Shown here piece by piece: positions 1 through 7,731 of a stretch of 64,000 nt of DNA; position 1 is the first letter of the stretch, and every line of letters starts with the position of its first letter. Made by a program: the position numbers and the translations under genes. The DNA is from an uncultured Bacteroidales bacterium (lineage in GTDB: Bacteria > Bacteroidota > Bacteroidia > Bacteroidales > Bacteroidaceae). Location of the stretch: NCBI GenBank assembly GCA_937898885.1, contig CALDKD010000014.1, positions 66,343 through 130,342 on the forward strand. The letters run 5' to 3'. Under the pieces are notes generated by a model that saw nothing but the letters and a program-made list of their open reading frames with translations, made no database searches and was not told the origin of the DNA.

Positions 1-1419
1 GGCTTTAAACTGGTAGTCGATACCCTGTATGGTGAGGATACGCCAAGAAACAAGGCGGATCTGCCGTTCGACTTGAGCGGTGCGATGGAATCGGCCCTTG
101 AATCGCTTTATAAGCGGCACGCGCGGCCTTCAGACCTCGTGCCGGTGGATTTGTTCAACGGCATAGTAAAGACGCTGAATTCGGCCATTTCTGACGGTTT
201 TACGGAGGAATACCCGGACCTGTGCGAAATGATACGCGGGAACAACGAGGTATTCGCCGCATTCAAGGTTCATGACCAGTGCGAACGTATGGCCAAGCTG
301 CTGCTTGATGAGGACGGCAACCTCAAGAGCTTTGAGCAGTGGAGCAAGGAGGCCGAGCCGATTTCAAACCACCACAACAAGGTATGGCTCCGGACCGAAT
401 ATGACACGGCCATCAAGAGAGCGGAACAGGCCAGGCAGTGGAGACGGTTTGAGAGTGAGAGAGACGTGCTTCCGAACCTCCGGTGGGTCCCGTCAACTGC
501 GGCCACTCCAGGAGCGGATCACGTCGTTTTCTGGCATACCGTCCGGCCGGTGGATGACCCCTTCTGGAACCAGCACAAGCCTGGCGACCGCTGGGGCTGC
601 CAGTGCTCACTCGAGGCGACGGATGACCCGGAAACGGACATACCCGCCGGAGGTGAGTTTGACGAACCGGCTCCCGGTCTTGACAACAACCCGGCAAAGG
701 ACGGCAAACTGTTCAGCGACTCACATCCGTATTTCCCCAAGGACTGCAGCACCTGCCCGTTCAGCAGCGGTAAGATACCGGCTGCCCCCACCAACAAGGC
801 ACGTGACTGTGCAAGCTGCGCTTTGCTCCATAAGTGCATTGCGGAGGCTATGCAAAACGGTCAGGATGAAATCCGGGAACTTGCGGAAAGGCTCAAGGAG
901 AATCCGTCATACAAGGATGTAGAGTACAATCCGGAAACGGGTGGTCTGAAGGCCACGCATGTTTCACATAAGAAGGACGGCAGAGGTGAAGAAAAAGTGC
1001 TTGGCGAATTTACCGGCAAGCAGCTGGAGACACGTTGTCAGGATGCCGTCTTCAGGAAAGGAGGCTCTTGTATTCTTGAGGCCGAATCCATCCGAATCAA
1101 TGGAGCATGGGCCTCATGCTTAGATGCAACAATCATGGGAGAAAGAATGGACATAGCCTCCGTCACGAAGAGTGGCGGCAACATTATCTTCAACACGATA
1201 ACCCGAAAGGAGGAGCAGCTGATGAAGTTTAATGCGTCATTCGAAGCCAGCGCACATTCTCTCGCTCTTTACTTCGAGGACCCAACTATGTTCAATGAAC
1301 GGGCCGTCAGGGACGCATTGAGTCGCTACCTTGGTCACAGACGTTATCATGGTGCTATTGACACAATATATTGTGTGCTCAATGATGTTACTACCGACAT
1401 AATTGTCATAAAACAATAA
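1..1419 (+). CDS. Mu gpF-like minor head protein with C-terminal nuclease-like domain (5' partial)
   Basis: The frame is open from base 1, so the true start lies to the left. An in-frame TTG at 73 is not a convincing start. The middle of the protein has the hallmarks of the Mu gpF/SPP1 gp7 head-morphogenesis family: a TEYDTAIKRAEQ helix, then a strand region ending DDPFWNQHKPGDRWGCQC, the usual W-x-x-H/P-x-x-x-WxCxC end of the domain. A cysteine cluster follows (CSTCPF, then CASCALLHKC). The last 130-150 residues are unlike gpF and read as a separate alpha/beta domain. In related transposable phages this place is often taken by a BECR-fold (barnase/EndoU/colicin/RelE-like) nuclease, so I infer a toxin-like or processing domain. 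Head assembly is well supported; nuclease activity is inference. Confidence 0.75.
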   Translation, partial: GFKLVVDTLYGEDTPRNKADLPFDLSGAMESALESLYKRHARPSDLVPVDLFNGIVKTLNSAISDGFTEEYPDLCEMIRGNNEVFAAFKVHDQCERMAKLLLDEDGNLKSFEQWSKEAEPISNHHNKVWLRTEYDTAIKRAEQARQWRRFESERDVLPNLRWVPSTAATPGADHVVFWHTVRPVDDPFWNQHKPGDRWGCQCSLEATDDPETDIPAGGEFDEPAPGLDNNPAKDGKLFSDSHPYFPKDCSTCPFSSGKIPAAPTNKARDCASCALLHKCIAEAMQNGQDEIRELAERLKENPSYKDVEYNPETGGLKATHVSHKKDGRGEEKVLGEFTGKQLETRCQDAVFRKGGSCILEAESIRINGAWASCLDATIMGERMDIASVTKSGGNIIFNTITRKEEQLMKFNASFEASAHSLALYFEDPTMFNERAVRDALSRYLGHRRYHGAIDTIYCVLNDVTTDIIVIKQ

Positions 1420-1420
1420 A

Positions 1421-1450
1421 GGGTTCAGCAGAACTGAACCCCTAATTTGT
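1421..1450 (+). terminator. Hairpin after the head protein gene
   Basis: GGGTTCAG (1421-1428) and CTGAACCC (1434-1441) form a perfect 8 bp stem with a 5 nt loop, starting right after the stop codon. The run of T after it is poor (CTAATTTG), so it may be a weak or Rho-assisted terminator or an mRNA end-protecting hairpin. Confidence 0.6.
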
Positions 1451-1536
1451 GAGTCATGGCAATCGGCGTACCCATCGCTCTTCACGCTGCAAATATATGT
1501 ATAATTTTTGTTTCCAATGCTTTTTCAATAAAAAAT

Positions 1537-2115
1537 ATGGAAATAAGTGAATTGCAACAACTTCTCAAAAACAAGAACGTGGAACTCTCCGGATACTTCC
1601 GACGCAAGCTGCCGGTGAAGGCCGGAGCCAAGGTGAGGTCAATCATTCAGGAGAACTTCAGACTCGGAGGGTTCCAGAACGGCGCACTGGAGAGATGGCC
1701 GGATACGAAGCGGCAGTCCACAGGCAGAGGAGCCGATGCCAGGCGTGGCCCGCTGCTGTCCTCCCGGAAGGTACTGTACAACGGAACCGGCTACACGCCC
1801 GGGAACGGGTCTGTCACCATCTACAACAATGTCGTGTATGCCGGGATACACAACACCGGGGGGGAAACGCATCCACGTGTGACTCCGAAGATGAGACGGT
1901 ACGCCTGGGCACGCTACTATGAGGAGGGAGGCGGCCAGAAGAAAAAAGGCCGTTCCTCTGGTCAGGCCGATTTCTGGAAGGGGCTTGCCCTGACAAAGAA
2001 AAAGACACTGAACATCAAGATTCCCAAACGTCAGTTCATGGGGCCAAGCAAGACAATAGACGCGGCCCTTCAAACGATGATTGCAACCGATTTAAACACC
2101 ATTCTAAACCTTTAA
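1537..2115 (+). CDS. Mu gpG-like virion morphogenesis protein
   Basis: A basic protein of 192 residues from the ATG at 1537. An upstream in-frame ATG (1456) would add 27 hydrophobic residues and overlap the hairpin region, so I prefer 1537. The order of motifs (a basic helical start, GYTPGNGSVTIYNN, then IHNTGGETHPRVTPKMR, and a closing KIPKRQFMGPS) matches the phage virion morphogenesis (Mu gpG, PF05069) family, in which 'H..GG.......' and 'iP.R.FlG.s' are conserved. It should act in tail completion or head-tail joining. It follows the head protein gene on the same strand, as in Mu-like phages. Confidence 0.75.
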   Translation: MEISELQQLLKNKNVELSGYFRRKLPVKAGAKVRSIIQENFRLGGFQNGALERWPDTKRQSTGRGADARRGPLLSSRKVLYNGTGYTPGNGSVTIYNNVVYAGIHNTGGETHPRVTPKMRRYAWARYYEEGGGQKKKGRSSGQADFWKGLALTKKKTLNIKIPKRQFMGPSKTIDAALQTMIATDLNTILNL

Positions 2116-2119
2116 GATT

Positions 2120-2554
2120 ATGGAACAAGATTACATTCAGATCCGGGACATCCTTGCCGCTGTGAGCGGTATCAGTATCGTTGATGAGGATACCGGCCAG
2201 CTTGAGGCGATGCTGAACGGAGAGGATGGCTATCCGATTACTTTCCCTGCGGCACTGATATTGTTCGGTGAGACAGACTGGAGGTCATTCAACGGTGAAA
2301 CAAGCCAGAGGGGATCCGGAACGTTCACCGTAAGGCTCGCGTGTGACTGTTATGATGACACATACGCCGGTGCCGGTCAGGACAGCTATGCCACTGTGCG
2401 CCATTCGCTCAGGAAGGCCGTCCACCAGGCCGTCCACGGTGTGGTCTCAAACACCTCACACCGTCCGTACATCCGTGTCAAGTCCAGGACATATTCCCTG
2501 CCTGGAAGAATCAAAGTATATGAACAGGAGTACTCCTATCAGGCCGAGGAATAA
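2120..2554 (+). CDS. Phage structural protein, tail-terminator-like
   Basis: A 144 aa acidic protein starting 5 bp after the gpG-like gene, so probably translated from the same message. It has no signal peptide or membrane segment. Its central part (FPAALILFG, then FTVRLACDCYDD) and its size resemble phage tail terminator or neck proteins that follow gpG, but no motif fixes this. It is the last rightward gene before the convergent early operon, from which a bidirectional terminator separates it. Confidence 0.55.
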   Translation: MEQDYIQIRDILAAVSGISIVDEDTGQLEAMLNGEDGYPITFPAALILFGETDWRSFNGETSQRGSGTFTVRLACDCYDDTYAGAGQDSYATVRHSLRKAVHQAVHGVVSNTSHRPYIRVKSRTYSLPGRIKVYEQEYSYQAEE

Positions 2555-2570
2555 GACCGTCCCAAGGCAC

Positions 2571-2611
2571 AAAAAAGGCCCGGCAACTCAATCGAGCGGC
2601 TGGGCCTTTTC
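2571..2611. terminator. Bidirectional terminator between convergent phage operons
   Basis: AAAAAAGGCCCGGC and GCTGGGCCTTTTCT form a GC-rich stem flanked by A-run and T-run, so it can stop transcription from both sides. It lies exactly between the rightward morphogenesis genes and the leftward early operon. Confidence 0.8.
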
Positions 2612-2628
2612 TATATCACGGAGGCGTA

Positions 2629-2826
2629 TTAATCCTCCTGCTTGATTTCCGCAGCTTGCAGAATCATTCTGGCGTGTGCCATATAATCCTGTATATCCTC
2701 GCCGAGGTGGTTGGCCATAGCAATGAGAAAGCCGTTGAACCTTTCATTGACAATGTCGGCCAAATATCTGTCAAATTCCGGGAAAGACCCTATCTCAGAC
2801 GGGTGAATAAAAGTGACCTTCTGCAT
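2629..2826 (-). CDS. Small phage protein, unknown
   Basis: A 65 aa protein, the last gene of the leftward early operon, ending 18 bp from the bidirectional terminator. The sequence is mostly helical and acidic with two Met-rich helices, and no known motif. It lies 3 bp downstream of the next gene, which supports it as a real operon member. Function unknown. Confidence 0.55.
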   Translation of the reverse strand: MQKVTFIHPSEIGSFPEFDRYLADIVNERFNGFLIAMANHLGEDIQDYMAHARMILQAAEIKQED

Positions 2827-2829
2827 ATT

Positions 2830-3072
2830 TCATTTGGTTAGTGTGATTTTGCCGGTCTTGAGATATTCTTCGCGTCCCTTTTTCAATTCGGACATCACGA
2901 AGTCATACTGCTCCGGCGTTTTACAGTCAAAGTATTCATCAATAATTGACTCAAACGATTTTGACGTGTCCTTGAGGTCCTCGATGACCTGGTAACTTGT
3001 TTTTTGTATGGCCATATCATGCGCTGCGACCATTGCAGCCTTGCCTATGTTCTTAAGTTGCTTTGGTGTCAT
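2830..3072 (-). CDS. Small helical phage protein, unknown
   Basis: An 80 aa charged, helical protein. Its start overlaps the stop of the upstream cysteine-rich gene by 4 bp (ATGA arrangement), so the two are translationally coupled. No motif recognised. It is part of the accessory early genes of the Mu-like phage. Confidence 0.6.
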   Translation of the reverse strand: MTPKQLKNIGKAAMVAAHDMAIQKTSYQVIEDLKDTSKSFESIIDEYFDCKTPEQYDFVMSELKKGREEYLKTGKITLTK

Positions 3073-3386
3073 AAGTCAGTCCCCCTCCAGTCTCCACAAG
3101 CTCTTTCATAACAGCAGGCAGGCTCACCGGTGAGTCCGCAGAACTCACCGTCATCGTTTTCACAGAACCACCTGCAGGTACAACACTCGGCATCCTCCGG
3201 AACTTCGGCCACACTGTTGATGTTATGCCTCGTTTCCTGGTCTTCCATTATTTCCTTATCAGCACAATGGCTGCAAATAGTATGAGACCCATCTGCCCAC
3301 CAGCAATAACCGTGTTTCGGATTGAAGCAGGGACTCGTCTCTGTGCAGCCGCATACCCTGCAGACCCCTCTTTCAAGATGTCCCAT
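3069..3386 (-). CDS. Cysteine-rich zinc-binding phage protein
   Basis: A 105 aa protein with 14 cysteines in paired motifs: CRVCGC, CWWADGSHTICSHC near the N-terminus and CCTCRWFCEN, CCYERACGDW at the C-terminus. This looks like two zinc-binding knuckles. Such proteins are common among early genes of transposable phages, where they are thought to bind nucleic acid or proteins. The role here is unknown. The gene ends in an ATGA overlap with the next gene. Confidence 0.65.
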   Translation of the reverse strand: MGHLERGVCRVCGCTETSPCFNPKHGYCWWADGSHTICSHCADKEIMEDQETRHNINSVAEVPEDAECCTCRWFCENDDGEFCGLTGEPACCYERACGDWRGTDL

Positions 3387-3388
3387 AG

Positions 3389-3601
3389 TCAGTCGATGAT
3401 TATTTTAGGATCCTTCTTGAGCTCATCAATACGCCTGTCCCGTGCGGCCTTGGAGGCGAAGTCCTTCTCATAGGTTTTCCAGCTGCCGTCATTTCCGGAA
3501 GGAGTCCACACCTTGATGCGTGGTGTGGGGTAATCGTCAGTGCGCAGGATTGTGAATCCCGCTGCTACCAGTTTGTGGTTGTTGTCTGTCTGTCTTGCCA
3601 T
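3389..3601 (-). CDS. Small basic phage protein, unknown
   Basis: A 70 aa basic protein (TPRIKVWTPSGNDGSWKTYE, then a charged helix). The alternation of short strands and a final helix suggests a compact DNA- or protein-binding fold, but no family is recognised. The gene lies 2 bp from the next operon member. Confidence 0.55.
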   Translation of the reverse strand: MARQTDNNHKLVAAGFTILRTDDYPTPRIKVWTPSGNDGSWKTYEKDFASKAARDRRIDELKKDPKIIID

Positions 3602-3606
3602 AATTA

Positions 3607-3852
3607 TTATTGATTTGAATCAATGTCGTCAAACAGTGATGGCATCCGTACCTCCGGCCGTTCCTCGGCCTTTCCTTCTGCCTTGAGAATATTGTACAGT
3701 GTGGACTCCGATATGGGGTACACCGGGTGAATGTAGCGGCGCAGGATCTCACGATTGCTCAGCCCGTCGCGGACGTGGTCATCGTAGATCCTGTTGATGT
3801 CGGCAACTCGTTTCTGGTAGCTGCTGCCTCTGACCTTTCCTTTAGTTCTCAT
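3607..3852 (-). CDS. Small HTH-like phage protein
   Basis: An 81 aa basic protein. Residues 20-60 (GLSNREILRRY, then ISESTLYNIL) read as a helix-turn-helix of the resolvase/homeodomain-like type. The C-terminus is acidic (SLFDDID). It lies in the leftward early operon of the prophage and may be a regulator. The HTH assignment is from pattern only. Confidence 0.5.
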   Translation of the reverse strand: MRTKGKVRGSSYQKRVADINRIYDDHVRDGLSNREILRRYIHPVYPISESTLYNILKAEGKAEERPEVRMPSLFDDIDSNQ

Positions 3853-3881
3853 TTTCTATCAGCTCTAACATACTACTTTGT

Positions 3882-3922
3882 CCCCTGCGGCGGAGTCGGA
3901 CCGCCGCTAAGACCATCAGGGG
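3882..3922 (-). other. Compound intergenic hairpin in the early operon
   Basis: An inner perfect stem GCGGCGG/CCGCCGC (3887-3893 and 3901-3907) is enclosed by CCCCTG/CAGGGG (3882-3887 and 3917-3922). There is no T-run. It lies just after the stop of the small zinc-finger gene and could attenuate or stabilise the early message. Confidence 0.5.
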
Positions 3923-3923
3923 C

Positions 3924-4103
3924 TTATCTGTTCGGCACGTACGGCCGACAGCTGGTAACGACATCGCTCGATATGACCACACGGCCGCTGCCGTCACACT
4001 GACGGCAAGGATGTCCCGGATGCTCCGGTTCCACGCCCGTGCCGTTGCAACGGCGGCAGATGCACAGGTGCTCATCGATATGCTTTCTGGTAGTGTGCTC
4101 CAT
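3924..4103 (-). CDS. DnaJ-type zinc finger mini-protein
   Basis: A 59 aa gene with two CxxCxGxG-like repeats, CRRCNGTG and CRQCDGSG, the signature of the DnaJ central zinc finger and of many small phage zinc proteins. The start ATG at 4103 lies 1 bp beyond the stop of the upstream gene, whose last codons supply a strong GGAGGAG ribosome-binding site. This decides the frame against the longer overlapping frame. Function unknown; likely a nucleic-acid or protein-binding accessory factor. Confidence 0.7.
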   Translation of the reverse strand: MEHTTRKHIDEHLCICRRCNGTGVEPEHPGHPCRQCDGSGRVVISSDVVTSCRPYVPNR

Positions 4104-4104
4104 A

Positions 4105-4767
4105 TCACTTCTCCTCCTCCGCCTCAGTCATTCCGAGAGGCACGTTTATCCACTCGCCCTTATCATTCTTGAACTCCGCACGGACGTATGTCTTGCTTGG
4201 CGTAGGCTTGTAGGCATTCATGATTATTTCAACCCCATCCATGAACTTACCGCTGCCGCTCTCCTTGGCGTGCTTGTACAGCGTCACTATCTTTGACGGC
4301 TTGAGGTTGCCCTTCTTGTCACGGGCCATAAGGCTGCGGCAGATGGTGACGGCCTTGGCGGCCGACGGATTGTCCTCGGCCAGGGAGTCAAGATACTCAT
4401 TGACCATGGCGATGCCGTCCTCTGCCGTGTCATCGTAATTGTCGAGGGTGTTCGTGCCGAGGATGATGCGTCTGTTACCCTCCTTGTTGGTGAAGGTATG
4501 GCTCCACTGGCCGTTTTCCTTAGTCTTGAAAAGGTCGGACTTCATGGACTTGACAGTCTCAAACATCCTGTAAACCCCGCTCTTCGTCTCTGCCAGAGCC
4601 TCACTCTGCTTCTGGAGCAGCTTGAAAGAATCGTTCACGGCCTCACTCACAAGGTCCTTGTACGTGTCGATGGCCTCGCGCTTCCTGCGCTCCGCGTCAG
4701 CCTCCTGCTCCGCGATCCTGGCCTTGAGCTCTGTAAGCTCCTCACTTGTTAATGTTGATAAATCCAT
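4105..4767 (-). CDS. Conserved Mu-like phage early protein, coiled coil at N-terminus
   Basis: A 220 aa protein. Residues 1-80 are a strongly charged coiled coil (ELKARIAEQEADAERRKREA). The rest is a compact alpha/beta part containing RRIILGTNTLDNYDD and KPSKIVTLYKHAKES. By size, position and N-terminal helix it resembles the DUF3164-type proteins that lie near gam/gemA in Mu-like phages, but I cannot prove the family. It has no membrane segment or catalytic motif that I recognise. It is in the middle of the leftward early operon. Confidence 0.6.
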   Translation of the reverse strand: MDLSTLTSEELTELKARIAEQEADAERRKREAIDTYKDLVSEAVNDSFKLLQKQSEALAETKSGVYRMFETVKSMKSDLFKTKENGQWSHTFTNKEGNRRIILGTNTLDNYDDTAEDGIAMVNEYLDSLAEDNPSAAKAVTICRSLMARDKKGNLKPSKIVTLYKHAKESGSGKFMDGVEIIMNAYKPTPSKTYVRAEFKNDKGEWINVPLGMTEAEEEK

Positions 4768-4790
4768 AATGTTGTATTTGAAAAAAATGG

Positions 4791-5570
4791 TTAAATGTAT
4801 TTCCTTACCGTATGGATGAGGTCGGCACTGTAGCCCGCACCGCTGTTGTTAACGAACAGGACACCGTCCTCTATCCGCTTGCAAAGGCTGTTCAGGTCGT
4901 AGTTTTTGGTATAGACACCCACCTTGAAACGGTTGCCCGGCTTATTGACATCAACCAGGAGTATCTTCGGATTGGTGTACCAATGGTTATAATACAGACA
5001 CCCTATCAGGTGTGGCGTGTTGTCGCAGTCGTACGTGTCGAGAACCTCCTTCAGACGGCCGAAATCGAACCAGCTCGGGAGGTGTGCACAGTAATTGCGG
5101 ACAGGCTTGCCAGCCCTGCGCAATGCGGCCGCGCTGCGGAACATGCTGCGTAAGAAATAGTTCGCGGAATCCGGCTTACCCGTCATCTCGGAGCCTATCC
5201 ACTTGAGGGCCTTGATGTCCTTGAGCGTGACAGGGTTGACCGGATAGATGTCATCGTTGCTCCAGATGCATCCTGAAGGGGGATTATCAGAAGTACCGAA
5301 GCTGTCCATCACACGGCGCATTTTTCTCGCTATGTCCAGAGTGGGTTCCTTGGCGTGTTCCGGCAACCTTGTCAGGGGAATGTGACACTCCAACTTACCC
5401 TGTGCCAGCAGCCTGTTGACCACCGGCGACTCATCGCCGATGACGGCAATACGCAAATCGCCCTTGAAGTTCTTAAGCCATCCGTTGACGGCCGTTTCCA
5501 GTTCACCTCCCTGGGCGGCGGCCGGGAGGTACGGAATGATAAGCAAAGTCTTTTTCTCTTTCATTTTCAA
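4791..5570 (-). CDS. Stealth/glycosyltransferase-like protein
   Basis: A 259 aa protein with an alpha/beta N-terminal part (TLLIIPYLP, then LRIAVIGDE) and the motif CIWSNDDIYPVNP near residue 103, close to the NDD motif of Stealth-family sugar-phosphate transferases and to the DxD of GT-A glycosyltransferases. Later motifs (ANYFLRSMFRSAAALR, HLPSWFDFGRLKEVL, HLIGCLYYNHW) fit the Stealth CR3/CR4 pattern, with a conserved His-Pro and Asn-His. In a phage it might modify DNA bases, the capsule or cell-surface glycans. It shares the operon with a HAD hydrolase, so a joint sugar-phosphate chemistry is possible. The family call is moderate; the substrate is unknown. Confidence 0.5.
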   Translation of the reverse strand: MKMKEKKTLLIIPYLPAAAQGGELETAVNGWLKNFKGDLRIAVIGDESPVVNRLLAQGKLECHIPLTRLPEHAKEPTLDIARKMRRVMDSFGTSDNPPSGCIWSNDDIYPVNPVTLKDIKALKWIGSEMTGKPDSANYFLRSMFRSAAALRRAGKPVRNYCAHLPSWFDFGRLKEVLDTYDCDNTPHLIGCLYYNHWYTNPKILLVDVNKPGNRFKVGVYTKNYDLNSLCKRIEDGVLFVNNSGAGYSADLIHTVRKYI

Positions 5571-5577
5571 TCGGTTT

Positions 5578-5922
5578 TTAACTCATTTCCTGTATTTTCC
5601 TGTAGATGGATCTCCACGAGGGGATTCCACCGATATTGTGGTCATCTATATAGACATCCGCATATACCTTGCGCGTGTCGTAGCCATAGGTGCTCAAGAT
5701 GGTACGGTCGTGTTCGTTGATATAGTCATACGGAATACCCACACGGTCAAGCCACTCAATCATCTCATCGCAGAACCTCCCGGCGCGGCAGCTCCAGATG
5801 ATGATTGTATGTCCGTCATCGTGGATCCTGCGCATCATCTCCACGGCATCCTTCACCGGTTCCCCGATATTGGGATACCCGGCATCGTGCAGCGTCCCGT
5901 CAAAGTCAACAGCGATTATCAT
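5578..5922 (-). CDS. HAD-superfamily hydrolase
   Basis: A 114 aa minimal HAD phosphatase: motif I VDFDGTLHD (residues 5-13), motif II IIWSCRAGR (residues 41-49, Ser/Thr-containing strand), and motif IV-like VYIDDHN near residue 91. The very small size, without a cap domain, is typical of phage-borne HAD proteins. It probably dephosphorylates a small phosphorylated metabolite. The gene overlaps the upstream gene by 4 bp and is followed 7 bp later by the Stealth/glycosyltransferase-like gene. Confidence 0.75.
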   Translation of the reverse strand: MIIAVDFDGTLHDAGYPNIGEPVKDAVEMMRRIHDDGHTIIIWSCRAGRFCDEMIEWLDRVGIPYDYINEHDRTILSTYGYDTRKVYADVYIDDHNIGGIPSWRSIYRKIQEMS

Positions 5923-6602
5923 TTTCCCTTCCCTTTGAGTTCGATATACTCAGAATATGCAATCCTGGTGTGCGGGTTGCTACAGATTATCTCTTGCCTT
6001 ATGCCCTTTGTCCCGTACGATATGCACAGGAATCTTTTTGGCACCCGGTGCACGACCTGATAGAGCGTGTCTACCGACATAATGTGAACGTCGGCTTTTT
6101 CTCCCTCGACCCTTACTCCCAATGACACCCACGGGTCGCGCCACTCTATCACGCCTGTCGGCAGGGAGGCAAGGCTCTCTGTCAGAAGGCTCTGCAGGGG
6201 CATCAGGGTGTCCGGGATAAAAGGCTCACTCCGGAATTCGGTGACGGTGTCAATACGTGTCTCGGTTATGGTCTGCTGGATGCTCTCCAGACGGCGAATC
6301 CTTATGTTCAAAGACTCTATGACCTCCTTCTGTTTCGTTCTCACGCCCTCGCTGGCCTCCAGCGCGGACCTGTACTCATCGACCGTCAGCTCCAGCCGCC
6401 TGGTCTCGGCGGCATAAAGCCCGTCCCTTGTTCTGTAGGTCTCGATGTCGGACATCAGCTGCAGCTGGTTGCCCTCCAGACGACGCACCTCTCCGGTCCT
6501 TCTGACCAACGATGCCACGGCAAGTGCGGCCGTGACAGTAACCGCCGCCACATACACTATGGCAGCAATCTTCAAATAGCCCTTAATTGTCTGTAAAACC
6601 AT
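5919..6602 (-). CDS. Membrane-anchored coiled-coil protein (i-spanin-like topology)
   Basis: A 227 aa protein: one N-terminal membrane segment (residues 8-32, AAIVYVAAVTVTAALAVASLV), a long coiled coil (residues 35-110, rich in E, R, L), then a globular tail. The layout (N-in anchor, periplasmic coiled coil) is that of an inner-membrane spanin or of Bacteroides phage coiled-coil membrane proteins. There is no holin or endolysin neighbour inside the window, so a lysis role is inference. It overlaps the HAD gene by 4 bp. Confidence 0.6.
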   Translation of the reverse strand: MVLQTIKGYLKIAAIVYVAAVTVTAALAVASLVRRTGEVRRLEGNQLQLMSDIETYRTRDGLYAAETRRLELTVDEYRSALEASEGVRTKQKEVIESLNIRIRRLESIQQTITETRIDTVTEFRSEPFIPDTLMPLQSLLTESLASLPTGVIEWRDPWVSLGVRVEGEKADVHIMSVDTLYQVVHRVPKRFLCISYGTKGIRQEIICSNPHTRIAYSEYIELKGKGK

Positions 6603-6625
6603 ATCTAATCAGTATTTGTTAGTCG

Positions 6626-7084
6626 TTAACAGGAGGGTTTCTGTCCCTGCGACATAAGCACCGCAAGGGCTGCGGCCTCCGCTCCGTCAATATCCTTCTG
6701 CTTGTTGACAAAGGCATAGTAACAGTTGCGCAGCCTCTCAACCGGGATTCTGTTGAAGTCGTCATATCCGGTACTGCGGCAGGCAATGCCCTTGATGATG
6801 TCGGCATTGCTGTCGTGGCCTATTTTCTTCAGATAACCGCCTATCGCGGCCATCACCTGCTTGCGGAGGCGGTCCTTCGATGTGGCCTTGCCACTGTCAA
6901 GCCGCCCGGCAAGCCGATTGCAGACATCAATCAGGTCATGAGTGTCGATGTCCGCGCTGCTGTCCACCCCGAAGGAAGCCACGACTGCGGTCTTCTCCTC
7001 CTGAGTCATACCGCATGCGCTGCACAGGGTATGGAACTTCCTGAGGACCTTGGAGTGCAAATCATTCATTGGATCACGTGCCAT
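6626..7084 (-). CDS. GemA-like (Mu gp16-like) regulatory protein
   Basis: A 152 aa protein. The pattern of a helical N-terminus (KVLRKFHTLCSACGMTQEEKTAVVASFG), a middle helical pair (DLIDVCNRLAGRLD) and a C-terminal domain with RLRKQVMAAIGGYLKKIG matches the GemA family of Mu-like phages (PF06252), in which a C-terminal 'r....i..l......' segment follows the S-x-x-E/D-L helix. In Mu this early gene alters host gene expression and DNA gyrase-related functions. Family call moderate. It lies 6 bp after the RecA-like ATPase gene. Confidence 0.5.
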   Translation of the reverse strand: MARDPMNDLHSKVLRKFHTLCSACGMTQEEKTAVVASFGVDSSADIDTHDLIDVCNRLAGRLDSGKATSKDRLRKQVMAAIGGYLKKIGHDSNADIIKGIACRSTGYDDFNRIPVERLRNCYYAFVNKQKDIDGAEAAALAVLMSQGQKPSC

Positions 7085-7090
7085 AATAGT

Positions 7091-7729
7091 CTATATTTTG
7101 TCGGGCCAGTACCGCGCTGCGCCCTGTTCCCATATCGTGAAATCTTCACCGCCTTCACCGGCCTCCGCATCCTCGAAGCGTGATGTTACGAATGCCCTGT
7201 AACCCTCCACGTGGATCTTGACATCGCTCAAGCACCGGATATGCTCGGCCACAGCCGGGTGTGCCTTCCTGTTCTTCTCGTGCGCGATGAAAATGAACAG
7301 CTTCTGAGGGAAGGCCTTGACAAGCTCCGCATAGTCACTCTTGTGAAATCCCTGTATTGCCGTGATGGAGTCAATGAGAACTATCTGCGGGCTCTTTGGC
7401 TTGGATAACTTCTCCTTCAGGTCTTCCAGCTGTATCATATTGCCGAAGACAATGCCCCTCCCGGCCTCCGACATACCAACTCGATCCCACGCGATCTGCA
7501 TTGAACGGCTCAAGCCCTGCTCGAGGGAGTCGTACATCGTACGTCTGAACTGGGAGAGGTATTTGCACAGCATAAGCGCAAATGTGGTCTTGCCGCTGCC
7601 GCTGGTACCGAAGATGGTCCAAGTCCCCTTGAGCTCCGGACGGCCGAAGCTGGCAAGCCAGCTCCCCTCGAAGTCGGCCACGTCAAACGTAGCCTTCGAA
7701 ACGTCACAGTTACTCAGCAGCCTCTTCAT
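7091..7729 (-). CDS. RecA/RadA-like P-loop ATPase
   Basis: A 212 aa ATPase. The Walker A motif is FGTSGSGKTTF (around residues 40-50) and Walker B is IVLIDSITAI (around 115-124). The domain is a minimal RecA core without a DNA-repair C-terminus. Similar small AAA_24/RecA-like ATPases lie beside MuB in Bacteroides transposable phages; they may act in recombination or in transposition targeting. It ends 6 bp before the gemA-like gene and begins 2 bp after the MuB-like gene, so it is in one operon with the transposition genes. Confidence 0.75.
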   Translation of the reverse strand: MKRLLSNCDVSKATFDVADFEGSWLASFGRPELKGTWTIFGTSGSGKTTFALMLCKYLSQFRRTMYDSLEQGLSRSMQIAWDRVGMSEAGRGIVFGNMIQLEDLKEKLSKPKSPQIVLIDSITAIQGFHKSDYAELVKAFPQKLFIFIAHEKNRKAHPAVAEHIRCLSDVKIHVEGYRAFVTSRFEDAEAGEGGEDFTIWEQGAARYWPDKI

Positions 7730-7731
7730 CG

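Noticed and set aside
3842..4108. 88 aa frame on the minus strand
   Set aside because: It overlaps the 59 aa DnaJ-type zinc-finger gene, which has the better ribosome-binding site and clear CxxCxGxG motifs; the longer frame has no motif.
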